From NCBI RefSeq assembly GCF_023101765.2, contig NC_064217.1:1922001-1986000 (forward strand): a stretch of DNA of 64,000 bases, given 5' to 3'. Both the position numbers and the translations under genes were made by a program. The stretch is from Spodoptera frugiperda. Its lineage: Eukaryota; Arthropoda; Insecta; Lepidoptera; Noctuidae. The notes beneath the pieces are model-generated. The model was not told the DNA's origin. It did no database searches and worked only from the letters and a program-made list of their open reading frames with translations. Below are positions 1 through 13,500 of this stretch, in pieces (position 1 is the stretch's first letter; each line of letters starts with the position of its first letter).

Positions 1-160
1 GGCTCAGTAGGGCTGAGTCCTGATCCGGAGAGACGGACTACCTAACGGGTTTACCGAGAATCCGGCTCGAAAAGCATGAGTAGGAACGAGGTGGTTATTA
101 ATCCGTCTGACACTCCATCTCGCCTTGCCCAAGGCGAGAAGAAAAGAAAAGGAGTAAACA
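1..160 (+). repeat. GC-rich dispersed repeat, 3' part (family D)
   Basis: A GC-rich block with 'ccggctcgaaaagcatgag' and 'tcgccttgcccaaggcgaga'. It is related to blocks at 5285-5450 and 16875-17010 (same strand) and 37945-38090 and 58590-58770 (opposite strand). The common form ends in 'gatgattttcccctcaaaaa'. It looks like the 3' end of a retroelement. The left edge is cut by the window. Confidence 0.6.
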
Positions 161-599
161 TCTTTAAATTATATTTTCAACACGTCATATTAAAAGAACC
201 ATTATAATTTGATTATTTATGCAAAGAACGTCAATTTGCAGACTTTTCCCTGTAGAATTAAAAAGAGCGGCATCGGCCTGTTAAATAAAAAGAAATACAA
301 AAAAAAAATGTTACTTGATTTTTCAAGAACCACTGAAGACCAATTTCTTGTCTCAAGTGGCATCTACGTTGCATTTTATTAAAAATCTCAATTTTCCTTG
401 TAACGAAATGAATTTTTAAATGACCACGAAACCGCTGAAGCCACTTTGGGGAGTATTACCTTCGTTTTAAGAAGCGAAATTTTGATGAAGGAGAAAAATA
501 TTGCAGTAAGCCTCGTAATTCTTGAGATTAAACAAGATCGACCTATTTCCTACTATTTATTTTAGTTGAAACCTAAAATTTCTTTATGCTGTAAGTAGG

Positions 600-752
600 C
601 TTCAAAAAAAAGGAGGATCTCAGTTTGACCAGTATGTATGTATGTTTGTGCGCGATTATCTCTCTGAACTGATTTTGATGTGGTTTTCAACATAGTATTT
701 TTCAGAGTTAGGGAAAAGTTTTTGGATATTACCCGACTTAAAAAAAATAGAA
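600..752 (-). repeat. Non-LTR retroelement 3'-tail fragment (family F)
   Basis: Reverse orientation of a tail also seen at 42505-42645 and 63500-63650: 'aaccttctcctaa...aaaccgcat...gcgagataa...acatacatacaggt...aacctcctttttaaagtcggtt'. The copies share order and spacing, with mutations. Confidence 0.6.
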
Positions 753-1345
753 GCGATAAAGAAAGGCGATTCCCTTTTTTTATAAAATACCTATTTTATT
801 ACAGTTTGCCTATTTAAGGCATGATTACATTATTTTAAGTCACTATTTATAATTTTCTTTAATATAATGTATTCAATTAAAGGGTAAAAGTGTTATAATA
901 ATAACACAATATTATTACATTTTATTGGAGAACACATGAGGTAAATTCTTCTTTACAAAAACTTCGAATGTAACCAAAACCAGGTCAGTTTGTAAGTATT
1001 TTAATATTTTTGAAAACTTTCAGATTTCTAAGCCACGAGCTGTGATCTTAGCTCAGATAATATCATAAAACTGTGGAACTTAAACAACTTTGTAGACTTA
1101 TCTGTACGATTTAAGGGCACCCGCCAGATTTATTTACAACGAAAACCATTTTGCGTAGAAACTTCCACCGTATTTTCTTTTATTTTCCTTTTTTATTTGG
1201 ATATTTTTGTAAGTAATTTTTAGGGAGTGTAAAATATGGAGTTAGTAGTATTTTTTGTACTTAATTATACAAATTATTTTATACATTAACTAGCTTCGAG
1301 CATTAGTACGACTTCGTCCGCGTGGAATAATATCTCCTAGCAAAA

Positions 1346-1495
1346 TTAGACTGCACGGTTAGCGCGGTGGCCGGGTAACCAACTGCCGTGTAAAGTGTAG
1401 CGGATTAGATTGTTGTATCGGATCTGTGTGTCTATATATTATGTATGTTTGAAAAACACGACACAGAAGAAAATCCTAATGTGAGGCAACGTTTA
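1346..1495 (+). mobile_element. Degraded tRNA-derived SINE (family B)
   Basis: Shares 'cacggttagcgcggtggccg' at the head and 'gacacagaagaaaatcctaa' at the tail with the better copy at 36222-36400. The B-box region is mutated. Other copies: 15233-15362 (-), 43440-43598 (-), 50680-50795 (+, 3' half). Confidence 0.7.
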
Positions 1496-1944
1496 AAAAA
1501 AGGGGATTTTTACTTACTGCCTTCTCAAAGCGGCTGTATTAGACTTCATCAGAATTCATTCGGTACACCCTTAAGCTTTTTTTTTATTCCGAGATAGAAA
1601 CATGCTGACATAGGTACTACGTCCTTGTGGCGTAGGGCTATAACTAAAGTTCTACTGAATTCCACTCAAATAATTATTATGGTTCGATGTAGAGAAGTAA
1701 AGAGGAGTAAGTACTTTGTTCAGTAATGGACGTCTTCCTACTATCTTCTAGAGGATGATTCAATGGTTTAAAAGATAGAAATTCCAGGGGATTTAACACT
1801 TAGTTTCCGTTCCTGTGGGATTAACATATCTACATATTTCCTTTTTTTCGGTCTCCCATAGGTAATTTCCAAATTGTGACTAACTGCTGTTGTTTAAAAT
1901 AGTTTTGGCAGTCATTTTAAGATAAGTATCAAATAAAAAAATAT

Positions 1945-2110
1945 ACATAGTATTAGAACTTAAGACAGGATATTTACCATGTTTATTTGAGTTTCCGATA
2001 TTTCGGCACTGTTGCTAGCGCCATGATCACAGATGAACAGAACAGTTCAACATAAACATGGTAAATATATTAAGTTCTAAATATTAGTGTTAGTAACCAT
2101 GTCAGTTTAA
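1945..2110. mobile_element. Inverted-repeat (MITE-like) element
   Basis: The left side has 'ttagaacttaagacaggata' plus 'ttaccatgtttattt'; the right side returns as 'aaacatggtaaatatatt' and 'aagttctaaatatta'. The centre contains 'gatatttcggcactgttgct'. A second, shorter copy lies at 24510-24615 with the same flank 'ccatgtcagtttaaaaaaaa'. Confidence 0.6.
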
Positions 2111-5100
2111 AAAAAAAATGTACCTACATAATTAACATCTTTTTACCCCAGTAACAAGACAGACAGATGTGAGATTTTACAACATTTATATTTCAGTGTT
2201 CAAAAGTAAAATTATATATGTTTTTACGGTTACAAGAGGGTTTAAAGTCTCAGTTAGGTACTTTGGTTTATTAAATATTAAATAAACAACTTTATTTGAA
2301 TATAAACAAGGTTTAAAGCTTAAATAATTGATGAGAAGCAATTTATTATTTAGATTTCGTTTCAAGAGCTACCCATGTTGCAGCTGTAGCATGATAAAGA
2401 GTCGGTGTTTTTTCATATTTTGTTTTTGAAACTGTGTTTGTATTGTGACTGTGTATGTATGTACTGCTACTGAGAATTTCGAATCCAAAATCTACGATAG
2501 TACGGTACCTATTGTAAACCAAGGAATCAGTTAGTTTAGAGTAATAATAGTCAATCGATGTGTGTTTTTAACCGACTTAAGACTTAAAAAGGAAGGAGGT
2601 TCAAAGCAATTTTTTAAAGGTTATTTATATTCTATTTATTTATATTTTGATACGAAAACTATACTAGAAAAAAAGGAATTTAAGTTTAGGAGTGGGAAAT
2701 AACATAACTATGTTACAGCACCCTTTAAAAAAGTAGTGAATCGTGACGTCAATAATATTTCAAATAAATAATATCTTCAAAAGTATTTAATAACATTAAA
2801 GAAATGACGAACATTAAAATAAAATTTAGTTAGTATGTTTGTTTTCTTGACCTAAGTGTTAAACTTGATACGAGTACATTGTGCTAAATTGTGGTGATAT
2901 CAATTACTAGATTAAACGAAACAGTTAAATGATTTATCATGTAAAACATGAATATTCTATATAAAAAAATAATATTTGTTTGATACTGTTATTTTAAATC
3001 CATATTGTGCTTACATTTAAATAAAATAAAATAATGTTTCATCGAACACATCATAATATTTATTCATGTAAACAGTTTTTTTAGTAGTTTTCGTTACGGT
3101 AAATAAGGCTATCATAATAAAATACGTTCCGCGAAATTGCATATCATAAAAAATTGCTTTTCATAAAATATTGCACATTTATAAATATTAACTTATCTAC
3201 ATTATTTATTCTAAATTCTCTAAAAAGACGTAATAGGGATGATGATGGGTAATAAATATTAAGAATCTATTTAGTCCGTCAGTTAGGCAATGCAAAAATA
3301 TTAGACTAGTATTTTTTTTATTTTGTCATATAAGATAACTATACTTGGATAAAACAAATGAAACTTTAGGAGTGGGAGCAAATACGTAAATTCTACGAAT
3401 AAAATGTACCTAGAAGTTACGTGACAGGATATTTCAATGCGATATATCACCAAAAGCATTTGTATGCCTAGAAAAATAAAAAATATATTACGCCTAATAT
3501 TTTAAAAGAATCTACAAGACGGAGATCTACCCTTTTAGAATTTAGATATTATTTACAATAATGATCTATAAAAACTTAATTGAAAATCTATGTCGAATTA
3601 ATTATGGTCATTGTTAAGAAATAATTGAAATCCCGCTATTCATATTTATTTTGTTGTGATTAAAAATAAACACGGCAAAAAACAAGTTACATTTACTTTA
3701 CCTGTATTATATCTTTACTTTTTTTCAACATTACTACAAACAAATATTGCCAGAACACGAAATATGATTCCGATAACATGAAAATGCTTCACACAAATAA
3801 ATGTAAATAAAAATAATTGAAAGTCCCACATTATAACATGCTACTGAAGTGTAAATTATCATTAATGAAACATTTATCAGCTGATAATTGCGTTGTGAGA
3901 TCGTAAATTGCGAACAAAAGTATACTTTATTGTTTAATGAATATTCATTTAAAACATGCTTCTCGCGTTGTAATGCTTATTATAATATTATTCTTGGAAG
4001 TAGGTTCAATAGTGAGTGGATATAATGAGTGGAAAACTTGGGGATATAAAATTGATTATTATTGAGTATAATAGTGGACAAATTAAAAATATATCTTTGT
4101 TGGAAGAAGTTTTTAAATGTAAAACTAATGACTGAATATACGTATATGTACAAGCAAGATGAGATTTATTTTGCATATCTTAAAAGTGTTTATATGCATA
4201 TTATATTTTTATCTTAAAAATGAGGTGAGATGTGCAATAAACTTAAAGTACTTTAACAAAAATTTGACCAACGATATTTTATGGGTGTGTCAAAAGACGC
4301 ATAAACTTGAGGTACTTTAAAATATAATCTAATTAACAGAAAAAGTATTAATGTACCTACCAGGAAATTAAGCTTTATTTTTATAAAACTTAAAGCTAAT
4401 TTACGTTAACAAAACGTTGTCATGTGCACACTACAGTTTTCCGTTCTCCACTAAAGATTTTAGTGCAGTGTAGTCTTTTAATAAATTAAAAATTAACACT
4501 TTAGAATTACACACAAAAATTAAAACTTTAATGCTTTTTATTAAACACTTGTAATTTATTTGAGCCTATGTAAAGAAAATTTGCTTTTACGTACGATAGT
4601 TTTAAAGTACAATTTAGAACAAAAAGCAGAGTATTACCTAAATCGACCACAATGCCACATCAGAACTGATTTATCTATTATATAATAAACTTCGGTAATG
4701 ACAGACCAACTGGCTGACTGACTGACTGACAACCACTACTAGACCCAGGAAGCTGAATCTGAGTTTTCCCCTAACTCTAAGAGAGAATTTCCTTTAAATC
4801 CCAAGGGAACGGAGAAAAGGGGAATCACCTATCTGTGTGACAAAAAGAAGCCAGTTTTTAATATAATTTCAAAATCAGAAAACCGAGTCATACTGTATCC
4901 AACCCAAAATTAAAATCATCTAAACTCAACTACAGTTTATCAACAAATGTGTTTCATACAAACTCTGAATAAAATTTGAATTTTTCTAAAAATATTCCAG
5001 GAACCGAAATGCTATTTAAAACTAAACGGGATCGAGTAACGTGAAAAATTCAGTCGTACTTCAGTGGATTAGGTAAATGGTTCGAGAGATGCACGGGCTG

Positions 5101-5284
5101 TGCGAAAAACATTCGTAGCAGGTACTGTTTAACAAATTTACGGATGCCATATATGCAAACGAACATATTCGAGCTGTGTTATTGTATGTTCATTATAATT
5201 TGTGGGGGTTATTATTTACCTTGTGGTTAGTAGAAGTATGTGGTATAATGAATTTTCTTTAAATTTAACAAGTTGTTGGGTAGG

Positions 5285-5450
5285 ATTAGGTACCCGAAGC
5301 TGTGGATCACCTAGTGGGTATACCGGGGCTCCGGCTCAACGAGCAGGTGTAGAAGCGGGGTGGATGTTTTAGTCAGTAAGAATCTAACACTGAACGCCCC
5401 AGAGAAGCCGTCGGATGATTTCCCCCTCAAAAATACCTATTCTCGTAAGT
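5285..5450 (+). repeat. GC-rich dispersed repeat (family D)
   Basis: A GC-rich island with 'ggggctccggctcaacgagc' and 'gatgatttccccctcaaaaa', the same family as 1-160 and 16875-17010. Confidence 0.6.
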
Positions 5451-6638
5451 AGACTTCGAATACTGGTCACTTAGTGTAAGTACATTTCTTTATTTACTAC
5501 TAATTGGTGATATTGACCTTGAGTTCATTAACACTAACAATAAAATTTAAGCGGATAATTACACAAAAACAATTTACTTTTTAAATAACAAATTAGTTTA
5601 TTTTTTTTAATTTGAAAGCAATGAGTGTTAATTGGAAAACGATGTCTTAATTTTAAAAATAATTAATCCACTTTATTTAGCATTTCATTTTATTTTACTT
5701 GAAAAAAAATTGGTATCAATTTAACACCATTATTTTTCTTATTTTAATTAGTATCAAGGTGCATCTAATAGTAAAGTCTCCACGCTCAGCAAGGTTACAC
5801 AAATATATTTAGAATTTAAAAATATTAATAAAATTGGAACACATTAATGTCCTATGCTAGGTTAGAAAAAGTAAAGCATTTTGTTCCTATTAGTGAACAT
5901 CTACTCTGGGTCAAATACGTTCTCAATATTCACTCGCTCAATTAATGAGGCAATCAAAAGTACACAATCAACTCAATTCAATTGAGGTACATTAGACTTG
6001 CTTACTTGTCTTTCCCAATATCGAACTAATATCTCTACTAAGAATTCTTCAGCAATGCCAAGCATATCTTGCCTTCATCTTTCAATATTCCAAGAAGCAA
6101 CGCTCCGGCTTACTGTTTGAGCCACATCTCCGTTTCTTTTGTTCCTATTTCCTTACTGCAATATTGCCATGACATCCAGCATAACTTAACCCCCCTGATT
6201 GCCACTACACACTGGCGACATGAAGCAAAAGTTATTTATTTCCTCCTTTAATGAGGTACCAACATTGGCTGGTCATGTTATTCAAATTGTTACATGTCTC
6301 GATTGCGAATGTTTTCACCATTCATATTTATGTATGATGGCAAGCTTTATTGTTTTCTGTCATAAAAGATATTTTAAGAGTCTTGTGTGTTGTATTTTTA
6401 GCATAATTCGCTTTTGTATTGGGAAGCGGTTGTTATGATTTTTTTTTAAACATTTCTCTAAGCGGTTTTCTGAATTGAGAGCACGTTTGCAAAATGAAAA
6501 AGATATCTTGCTGTATTTATGCATAGAAAGCACATAAATAGAGGTGTACACACGTTATTTGTGCTTATGACGCACTTTTAGTAGGTTTTGTTTCTAAAGA
6601 GCATTGCAATGTGATCAAACGTTTTGCTCACGTACATT

Positions 6639-6735
6639 AATGGAGAAAAGCTCTACTAGTTTCTAGTCACAGAGGGACTCTTTATCACGAGCAGCGTTTG
6701 CAGATGCAGCGACGTCGCGCAGCCTCCTGCATACT
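6639..6735 (+). repeat. Short dispersed repeat, copy 1 of 3
   Basis: 'aatggagaaaagctctacta' followed by 'agagggactct' and a GC-rich end with 'gcgacgtcgcgcagcct'. Related copies are at 15700-15800 (+, rearranged) and 19432-19532 (-). Probably a fragment of a nonautonomous transposon. Confidence 0.5.
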
Positions 6736-7560
6736 ACTGTTTTTAGACTCATTAGTAGAACATTACAATTCTTACATTTCTAATAGACCAGTTTCTTCCT
6801 AGTAACTCTGATTTAATATAATGAAGACGGACATAATAAAATATTAATCAGCTGTCCATTAAATAAAAAAAAATGAAAATATGTCAAAACAAAAAAGGAA
6901 TCACGAATGGTTGTTTAAATATTTACATATCGGAGGCCTTCTATTACGGTCAATTTTGATCTCATTAAAAATTCACAAAGTAAATTTTGTGTTATTTTCT
7001 TTACGAATATTATAGAGCACCTTTACCTTGTGATCTATGTAGTGTGGGGTGTATTTTTTGCGTAATATAATATTTATGATAAATACATTGGAAACACTAC
7101 TTCTGGTTGTGTGTTGACGAAGGTTGGTTTGTTTATTTGTTGTGTGTGTGTTTATATTAACAGTTCTGAACTTTGCAATGAAAATATTCAATATTATTTT
7201 AACCCACACTGAAATTAATGTTCACACGATAGCTATTTGCTAACGTAGCAGTGTAGCAAAATTGAATCCAATTAATCACACAACATAAACACAAAATAAA
7301 AAGTGTACTAAATGTGCAAGCAACACCATGTGAAAACGTAAGTCTAGAAGTAAATTGCAATGATAGATACTATAAAAACAACTGCTAAAATCATTTACCC
7401 TGTCGGTCTACTAAGTTTCAAAGTCCATTCGAGTTTCATGGTGTACACATAGCATTATATGATATGTAATTTATTTAGTCAAACTTTTTACAGTATTAAC
7501 ATACAAGGTGTAACATAAAACTCTTGGAAATATTACCTCCTTATTGTAACCAAAACTAAA

Positions 7561-10500
7561 ATGGAAGAGTTGCCTGATATTTCAGAAGAATTTATCGAAC
7601 CAATATTACCATGTTTGAGTTTATTGAGAAATGCCCACATTCTGATTTATGCAAATGGAAAACCTTTTTGGAATGAAAAATGTCATTTGACCTTGAATGT
7701 AGTTCCTGTTGTAACTTATCTACTTTCCTTGACTATGTACATGGGAAATGTTTTTAGAGGAGAACTTCAACTTGAGGAGTTGGCTTATGTTATCAGCGTT
7801 TATGTGGTCAGTGTGCAAGGTGAGTTAAGTCACTTTATACTTTATCGCTTTAAATTATGGTTTATTTTCGAAAAATAGAAACTCCCTGATTTTATTTTAT
7901 TTCTCAAAGAATAAAATGGCTTCGCAGCATTATTGTAACTTTATCCTTACTCTGCATTACAATTCAAACATCACGTCGACCTCATTCTCACGTCACAAAA
8001 CTCTCAAATACTCCAGAGCTTCCCTTACATTTTTCCTGCATATAATATTTTCTCTAAATTCAAAGAACAAAAGACGTTTTCGCCGACGTTTTATATCAAC
8101 ACCTTGCATACGGAAACATGCTGTATACTCTTAACTGAACTCCGAATTTCTCAGCCATCCTCAAAGGAACGGTTGTCGTCCTTTATAAGAAGGAAATAAG
8201 GACTATAATCCTGCAGCTGGGAGGCATGTGGAGGACGGAGCATCTAACTGAAGTACAGATTAACAAGAAGAATACGTTACTGAGGAGACTAAAGTTCTGT
8301 TATGCAGGTGGGAACTCGCATTTTAATATACGACTTTTGTAAACTAAAGTTTTGTAGTAATTCTGACCAAGGGAGCTCTTAGTAACGTTGGGTTTACAGC
8401 TAATTGAGATTTGTACTTAAAACTCCTTCACGCAGGTGGCTCTACTTGAAATTAATTAGGTCGAAAAGGATTACGCTGAGTGGCGTTCAAGTGGTACCTA
8501 CGTATCTCCGGTAATTTGTGAATTCCATTAAAAAGAAAATTCATAATTCTATCTTGGATTATAAAATTGATTACTTATGTAAAATATTAAAAAAATAATT
8601 GCCCATAGTTTTTGCTAAGTTTTCAGGTTAAGTTATATTCCTAATCTTTAAACCAGCAATTGTATTACCATCCTGTAAAGCCACTTCAAAAAGAATATTA
8701 AAGTGCTGAATTTATTTTAAGAAAAATATTTATTGTTTGAAGGTTTTATTAAATTCCAAGAATTCTATTTGTTGCCTACCTAGTTCAAATAGTAACAGAA
8801 AGGTAACCTCAAGAGTACATTTCCAAAAGAGATGTGTTATGTAACTATGCTACGAAGATGTAATAGCTAAGCTGTGAAACTATGTGACCGTTTCCATTGA
8901 TACTAAACTATGTAGCTGTGTTATGAAGATGTGCAGTCACAAGAGTATGCGATGTATCGATAGTAGCTAGATAGATCTTAGAAGCCATCTATAGCACGCA
9001 TTTTTCATATAAAAACATATTTAGCTGAGTCCGTTTCTAGTGCTAAGCTATGTATACTAATAAATATGATTTGTGGAAGCCAAGTGCATTTACAGTAACG
9101 TAGCATATCACATTTTTGGTAGAAAAGCACTTTAAAACAACATAATTTTTAAAAGAAACTCAAATAATTTCCCAAAAAGTCATTGACTTCATCAGCATTC
9201 AAAAATCTTCTATAACTCTGACGTCATTCATAGTACTCCAACGTTGTACAACAAGAGCGACAATGCAATGGTCGGGTTACACTGATATTACGATCGTCTA
9301 ACATCATAACTTCTTTGTCAATGTTATCATTCGCGTAAAAGTGCTTTCTTTACTACTTGTCTTATATTGTTTAGTACAATAGTTCTTCTTGTCTTTGTGT
9401 TGGAGATGTGATAAAAGTTGCTAAAAGTCTGAATGAGTGCTTCAGCATGTAGGTATTGGTTAGTGATTGGTTTTGTACGGGACTTACAATAGGGATAATG
9501 ACGGGGTATGAAAATTTAAAATCTATTTAGACCGTTAGTTAGGTAACATATAATTATTTGACACGTATTTTTTTAACAATACTTAGATAAAACGAAAATA
9601 CGTCATTTCTACGTATAAAATGTACCCAGAAGTGATGTCACATTCACGTATTTTAAATCAATATATCTACGTATTTGGACCCATATAAACTCCGCCATAA
9701 GTTTTGTTTTTGTAGTTAACTCATTATTTTAGAAATAAAGAATTTTGCCCTCAAACTTGTTCAACATAAAATTTACATGCAAATATCGTCATACACTTCA
9801 CTGTTTCATACTAAAAGTAGATTTAAAAACTGCAAGCCCGCACTCAAATTACTCGACACGAGTAATTACATCACAAACAACCTCTGAGACTGCAACAAGA
9901 ACCAACAACTTTGCAACCAACTGCCACTTTATTGCAAGCTACTGCAATTTAATTATTTTCTTCTCTTGCAGTTTTCTACTGGATGAATATGATTGGATCT
10001 TGGCAATACATGCTGGCTCCTTTATTGGAAACGGTTACCCGCAAATTTATTTTACTACAGGAATGTGGGCTGTTACTTCCATTTTCTTGCAGCTTTCCTT
10101 TTGATCCTACTGGGAACTGGGGAAGATATATCGGTGTATATATTTTTGAGACTTACAGCAGTAAGTGGGGCTTTATTGTTGTTGGAGAACTATTGTCCTT
10201 TAGGGACGCTTCTTGATTTATCATTTCTTTACTTTTTCTTAGTAGGCTAGAGTTTAGGTGTGAGATGTACTAGCTCTGCATGTAGATATACAGAACGTGT
10301 ACTGATTTTCTAATGAGAAGTTACGGACACGGCTAAATATTTGGACCTATTGTATAGGAACAACACATTTTAGATTTTGATATTCCAGAATTCCCTTTCA
10401 TTTACATATCTTATATGTATACTCATCGAAAACCATAAGGTACGATGAGGTTGACGTGTCCTTATGTACCAAAAGTTTTATAAATAAAAAGAAAAAAAAG

Positions 10501-13500
10501 GTATTCCTAAATATCGAATCTCCCTTTATATCGAATATCTCGAAGTTCGTCCATTAAAACGAAACTATATAGGTATAACTAAATAATATAAAAGTAATTA
10601 GATAACAAATGTACTGTACATCTATAGCGTTCTATATTTCTTTCTGTCGCTTTAATTTTGTACAATAAGCAAATTCCAATTAATATTCATTACAATATCT
10701 CTTTACTCATGCCAATATGTACAAAGTTTTATTTATTTTTCATTTTTCCAGTGCCCTACATTATTCAAATTAATATTTGTATAACAGACCTAGATTCTAA
10801 AAACCCATTTGATCGGTTTGTTATAGATGCCATTAATTTTAAATTAAACACTTTTACACTTGAAAAAACAAGTTTTATTTTAACAATTTCAAATACATAT
10901 AATAAAATTCTAAACGAGTTCGTAATCAAATTTGAAGATAGATGTTTCATAAAATCTTTTATAGCATTCTGAGTTTTAATAACATCTGCTAAAGTATTTA
11001 TTTGTTTGTCTGTCACAGTACTAAATTAATTCTAGACAGCACTTATATAGTGGTGTAAAATTTTTGGCATTTTTTTTAAAAGGCTTTGCACTATTCTGTT
11101 AAAAATGTTGTTAGAACATTCAATTGCGTTATTTAAATCTTGAACATAATATCCCAAAGCGTCTTAACTATTGTGCATATAGGCATTGTCTTTTACCTTT
11201 GGCCTCATCATCACTTACTATGAATCGAGTGTGTAGCCAAATGCTGACATAACAACCAGTATAAAAAATAAAATAAAGTTCCATAAAAATTTGGCTACAT
11301 CACACACATTAAAGTCATTTTGTATTTTCGTAAAAATTCCAAATATTTCCTTTAAAACAAAACATGATTTATGACATAATCGTTGCGAAATATTGTCGCT
11401 ATTCCAAACATCACGCTGTTTACCTTAACAGCCGCAAATTCCACTAATTTTCGTCAACAATTTAACCAAAATAATATTCTAAAATTACCTGCAAACAATT
11501 TTCTATAGAAGGATGTTGAAAAATCTTATTAAAATTTCAAACACACAGTCTTAATTTGGTCCCGACGCCGGAACCCTTTTGAACTATTTTGAGAGAGGTG
11601 AAATTTCAAAAATTCCTTTCTTCCTTCAACTCTCGTGTAATGAGTGGAGTGTGCCTTAAATTTTCAGGAGTCAACGGTTCTCAAGCTTGATTAATCGCAA
11701 GGGACCTTTTGTGAAATTCGCACTAGTATTTGACTTTGCTTTAAATATGTGGATTACATGTGACCCGAATTTGTTGTCAGCGAAAACGTTCTTTGGTCCC
11801 TTTTTTTGAATAAAGAATGTATTTCGGAAGTGTTATTATAAAAATGAATGAATTTGGGAAATGTTATTTTCGTGCAGTGCATGCAATCTTTTGTTTTCTC
11901 TATATTTTATTTATATGAGTGCCTCTATTTAGTTATTGTATTTAATACTAGCTGACCCAGCGAACTTCGTACCGCTTTCGCGTAGCAATGATGTTCTACT
12001 TTATTTTGTATAGCTGAGTTATGTATGAGTCCCTATTCAATTTAAACTGGAATCTATAAATATCCTCCATATAAAAATGAATCCATAATTTCCTGATCTC
12101 ACTATACCTGAAAAGGACTTTACTAATTTAAAAAAAAAACAAAATATATTTTCATAATAGTGTTTATTTCATAGGATTCAATCATTTCACTGTCCTGCAG
12201 GCGCCTTATCGGCTCTGATGACAATTTTGTGATTATCTGATGGCATGCGGTCTAATGCATTTGTGAATGTCTAATGCATCGGTCTAATGCAACTAATTCA
12301 TTGTGTTGAAGGAAAAATGTTTGAAGTTGTTCATCACAATGGATCTCTTTACTGAGTTGTTGTGTGCGCAACGCTGATCGACTTCTCTTGCTGAATTGTC
12401 CATAAAATATATTTGCAAAAATGTATAGTCTTCAACAGGCACTGGCAATAAGGAACCTGTTTGATGATATATTTGAATCCCTGAATCTGCAAGAATATAA
12501 ATATGTATACAGGCAATTGTATAGCAAATTGTACAACCATGTGGCTCGCAAAATACTGCCACAATACTTTACATCATTTCAAATTAAAACTACTTTTAAC
12601 CTCGACATTAAACAGCCTTCCACGGCAGCTTTAGGTAGTAGGCTTTACCAAGAACATCTTGCTCATGCCTCTATAAAATACAACATGTTATAAATGTTGC
12701 TGATTGAGTCTTCGGATTATAGACTATTATTATGTATTTGATTTATTGTTTACAAAATAAACACATCACTGACTCGACATATTTTGCACCAGCTACATGG
12801 TTTTAAAACTTAACGTTTGCCATTATACTTACTTGCTAAAAGTAGGCAAAAAATTGTCTCGTATAACTTTTGTTGCCCCAAATGATGTCATTTGAAAGCA
12901 ATTATTGTACTGCTGGATATGAGTCAAAAAATGAACCAATTAATGTAGTGGCTCTGGTGGTGGTACCAATGGCGTCAATTTGACTTGGCCGCTGGCGCAA
13001 CACAATCCAGAGGCTTCATTTTTTAATTTCAATCCCAATGTGGACACACAATGTTCATTAGTCCAATAGCAACAATTTGCTCTGAACTGTAATCAATTGC
13101 CACATTATAACTGAATGCAGCTTTGTGGGGATTAAACACAACATTTCTATCTTGATATCGATTCAGTTCAAGTTCATTTCGCGCTTCGCGTTGCTCATCA
13201 GTTTGATTTGCTCTTATATTTCTTTGACTTGCCGTATTTTTGCGGGCTAAGCTTGTACGTCCGGTTGGTAGCATTGTTAAAAACGAAATTCCAACTGAAA
13301 ATAAAAAGCTCTCATATATTTTCTGCATAACCGTGTATACCAAATTGTAGTATTGTGTGGTCACCAAAAGTTACTAAAAATCAATATGAAGATGTGAACT
13401 TACTTAGTCTTTAAAATTTGAAGAAATATTAAGATAATCGCTCAGAAATATTAAAAAATATACATTTAATTTTGCATATTTTAAAAAACGCGCAATACGA

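Larger units (their letters stand above)
161..7560. other. Intergenic region upstream of the odorant receptor, no gene recognised
   Basis: Very AT-rich sequence with short open frames only, none resembling a protein. Identified pieces: a non-LTR 3'-tail fragment at about 600-752 and a scrap near 2566-2600, a degraded tRNA-derived SINE at 1346-1495, an inverted-repeat element at 1945-2110, a GACT microsatellite near 4710-4732, a GC-rich repeat at 5285-5450, and a short repeat at 6639-6735 shared with two later sites. The rest shows nothing I can identify. The receptor promoter should lie near its right end but no element is certain. Confidence 0.6.

Noticed and set aside
7916..8134. Open frame of 72 codons after receptor exon 1
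   Set aside because: It lies in intron 1, in front of the better-supported exon 8155-8307, and has no similarity to receptors.
9745..10250. Three overlapping plus-strand frames
   Set aside because: Only the frame joined at the 9972 acceptor reads as receptor (FPFDPTGNWGRYIG). The other two frames, and the ATG starts given to all three, are shadows.
12421..12693. Plus-strand frame of 90 codons
   Set aside because: It opposes the Helitron remnant and shows no recognisable protein; probably chance.
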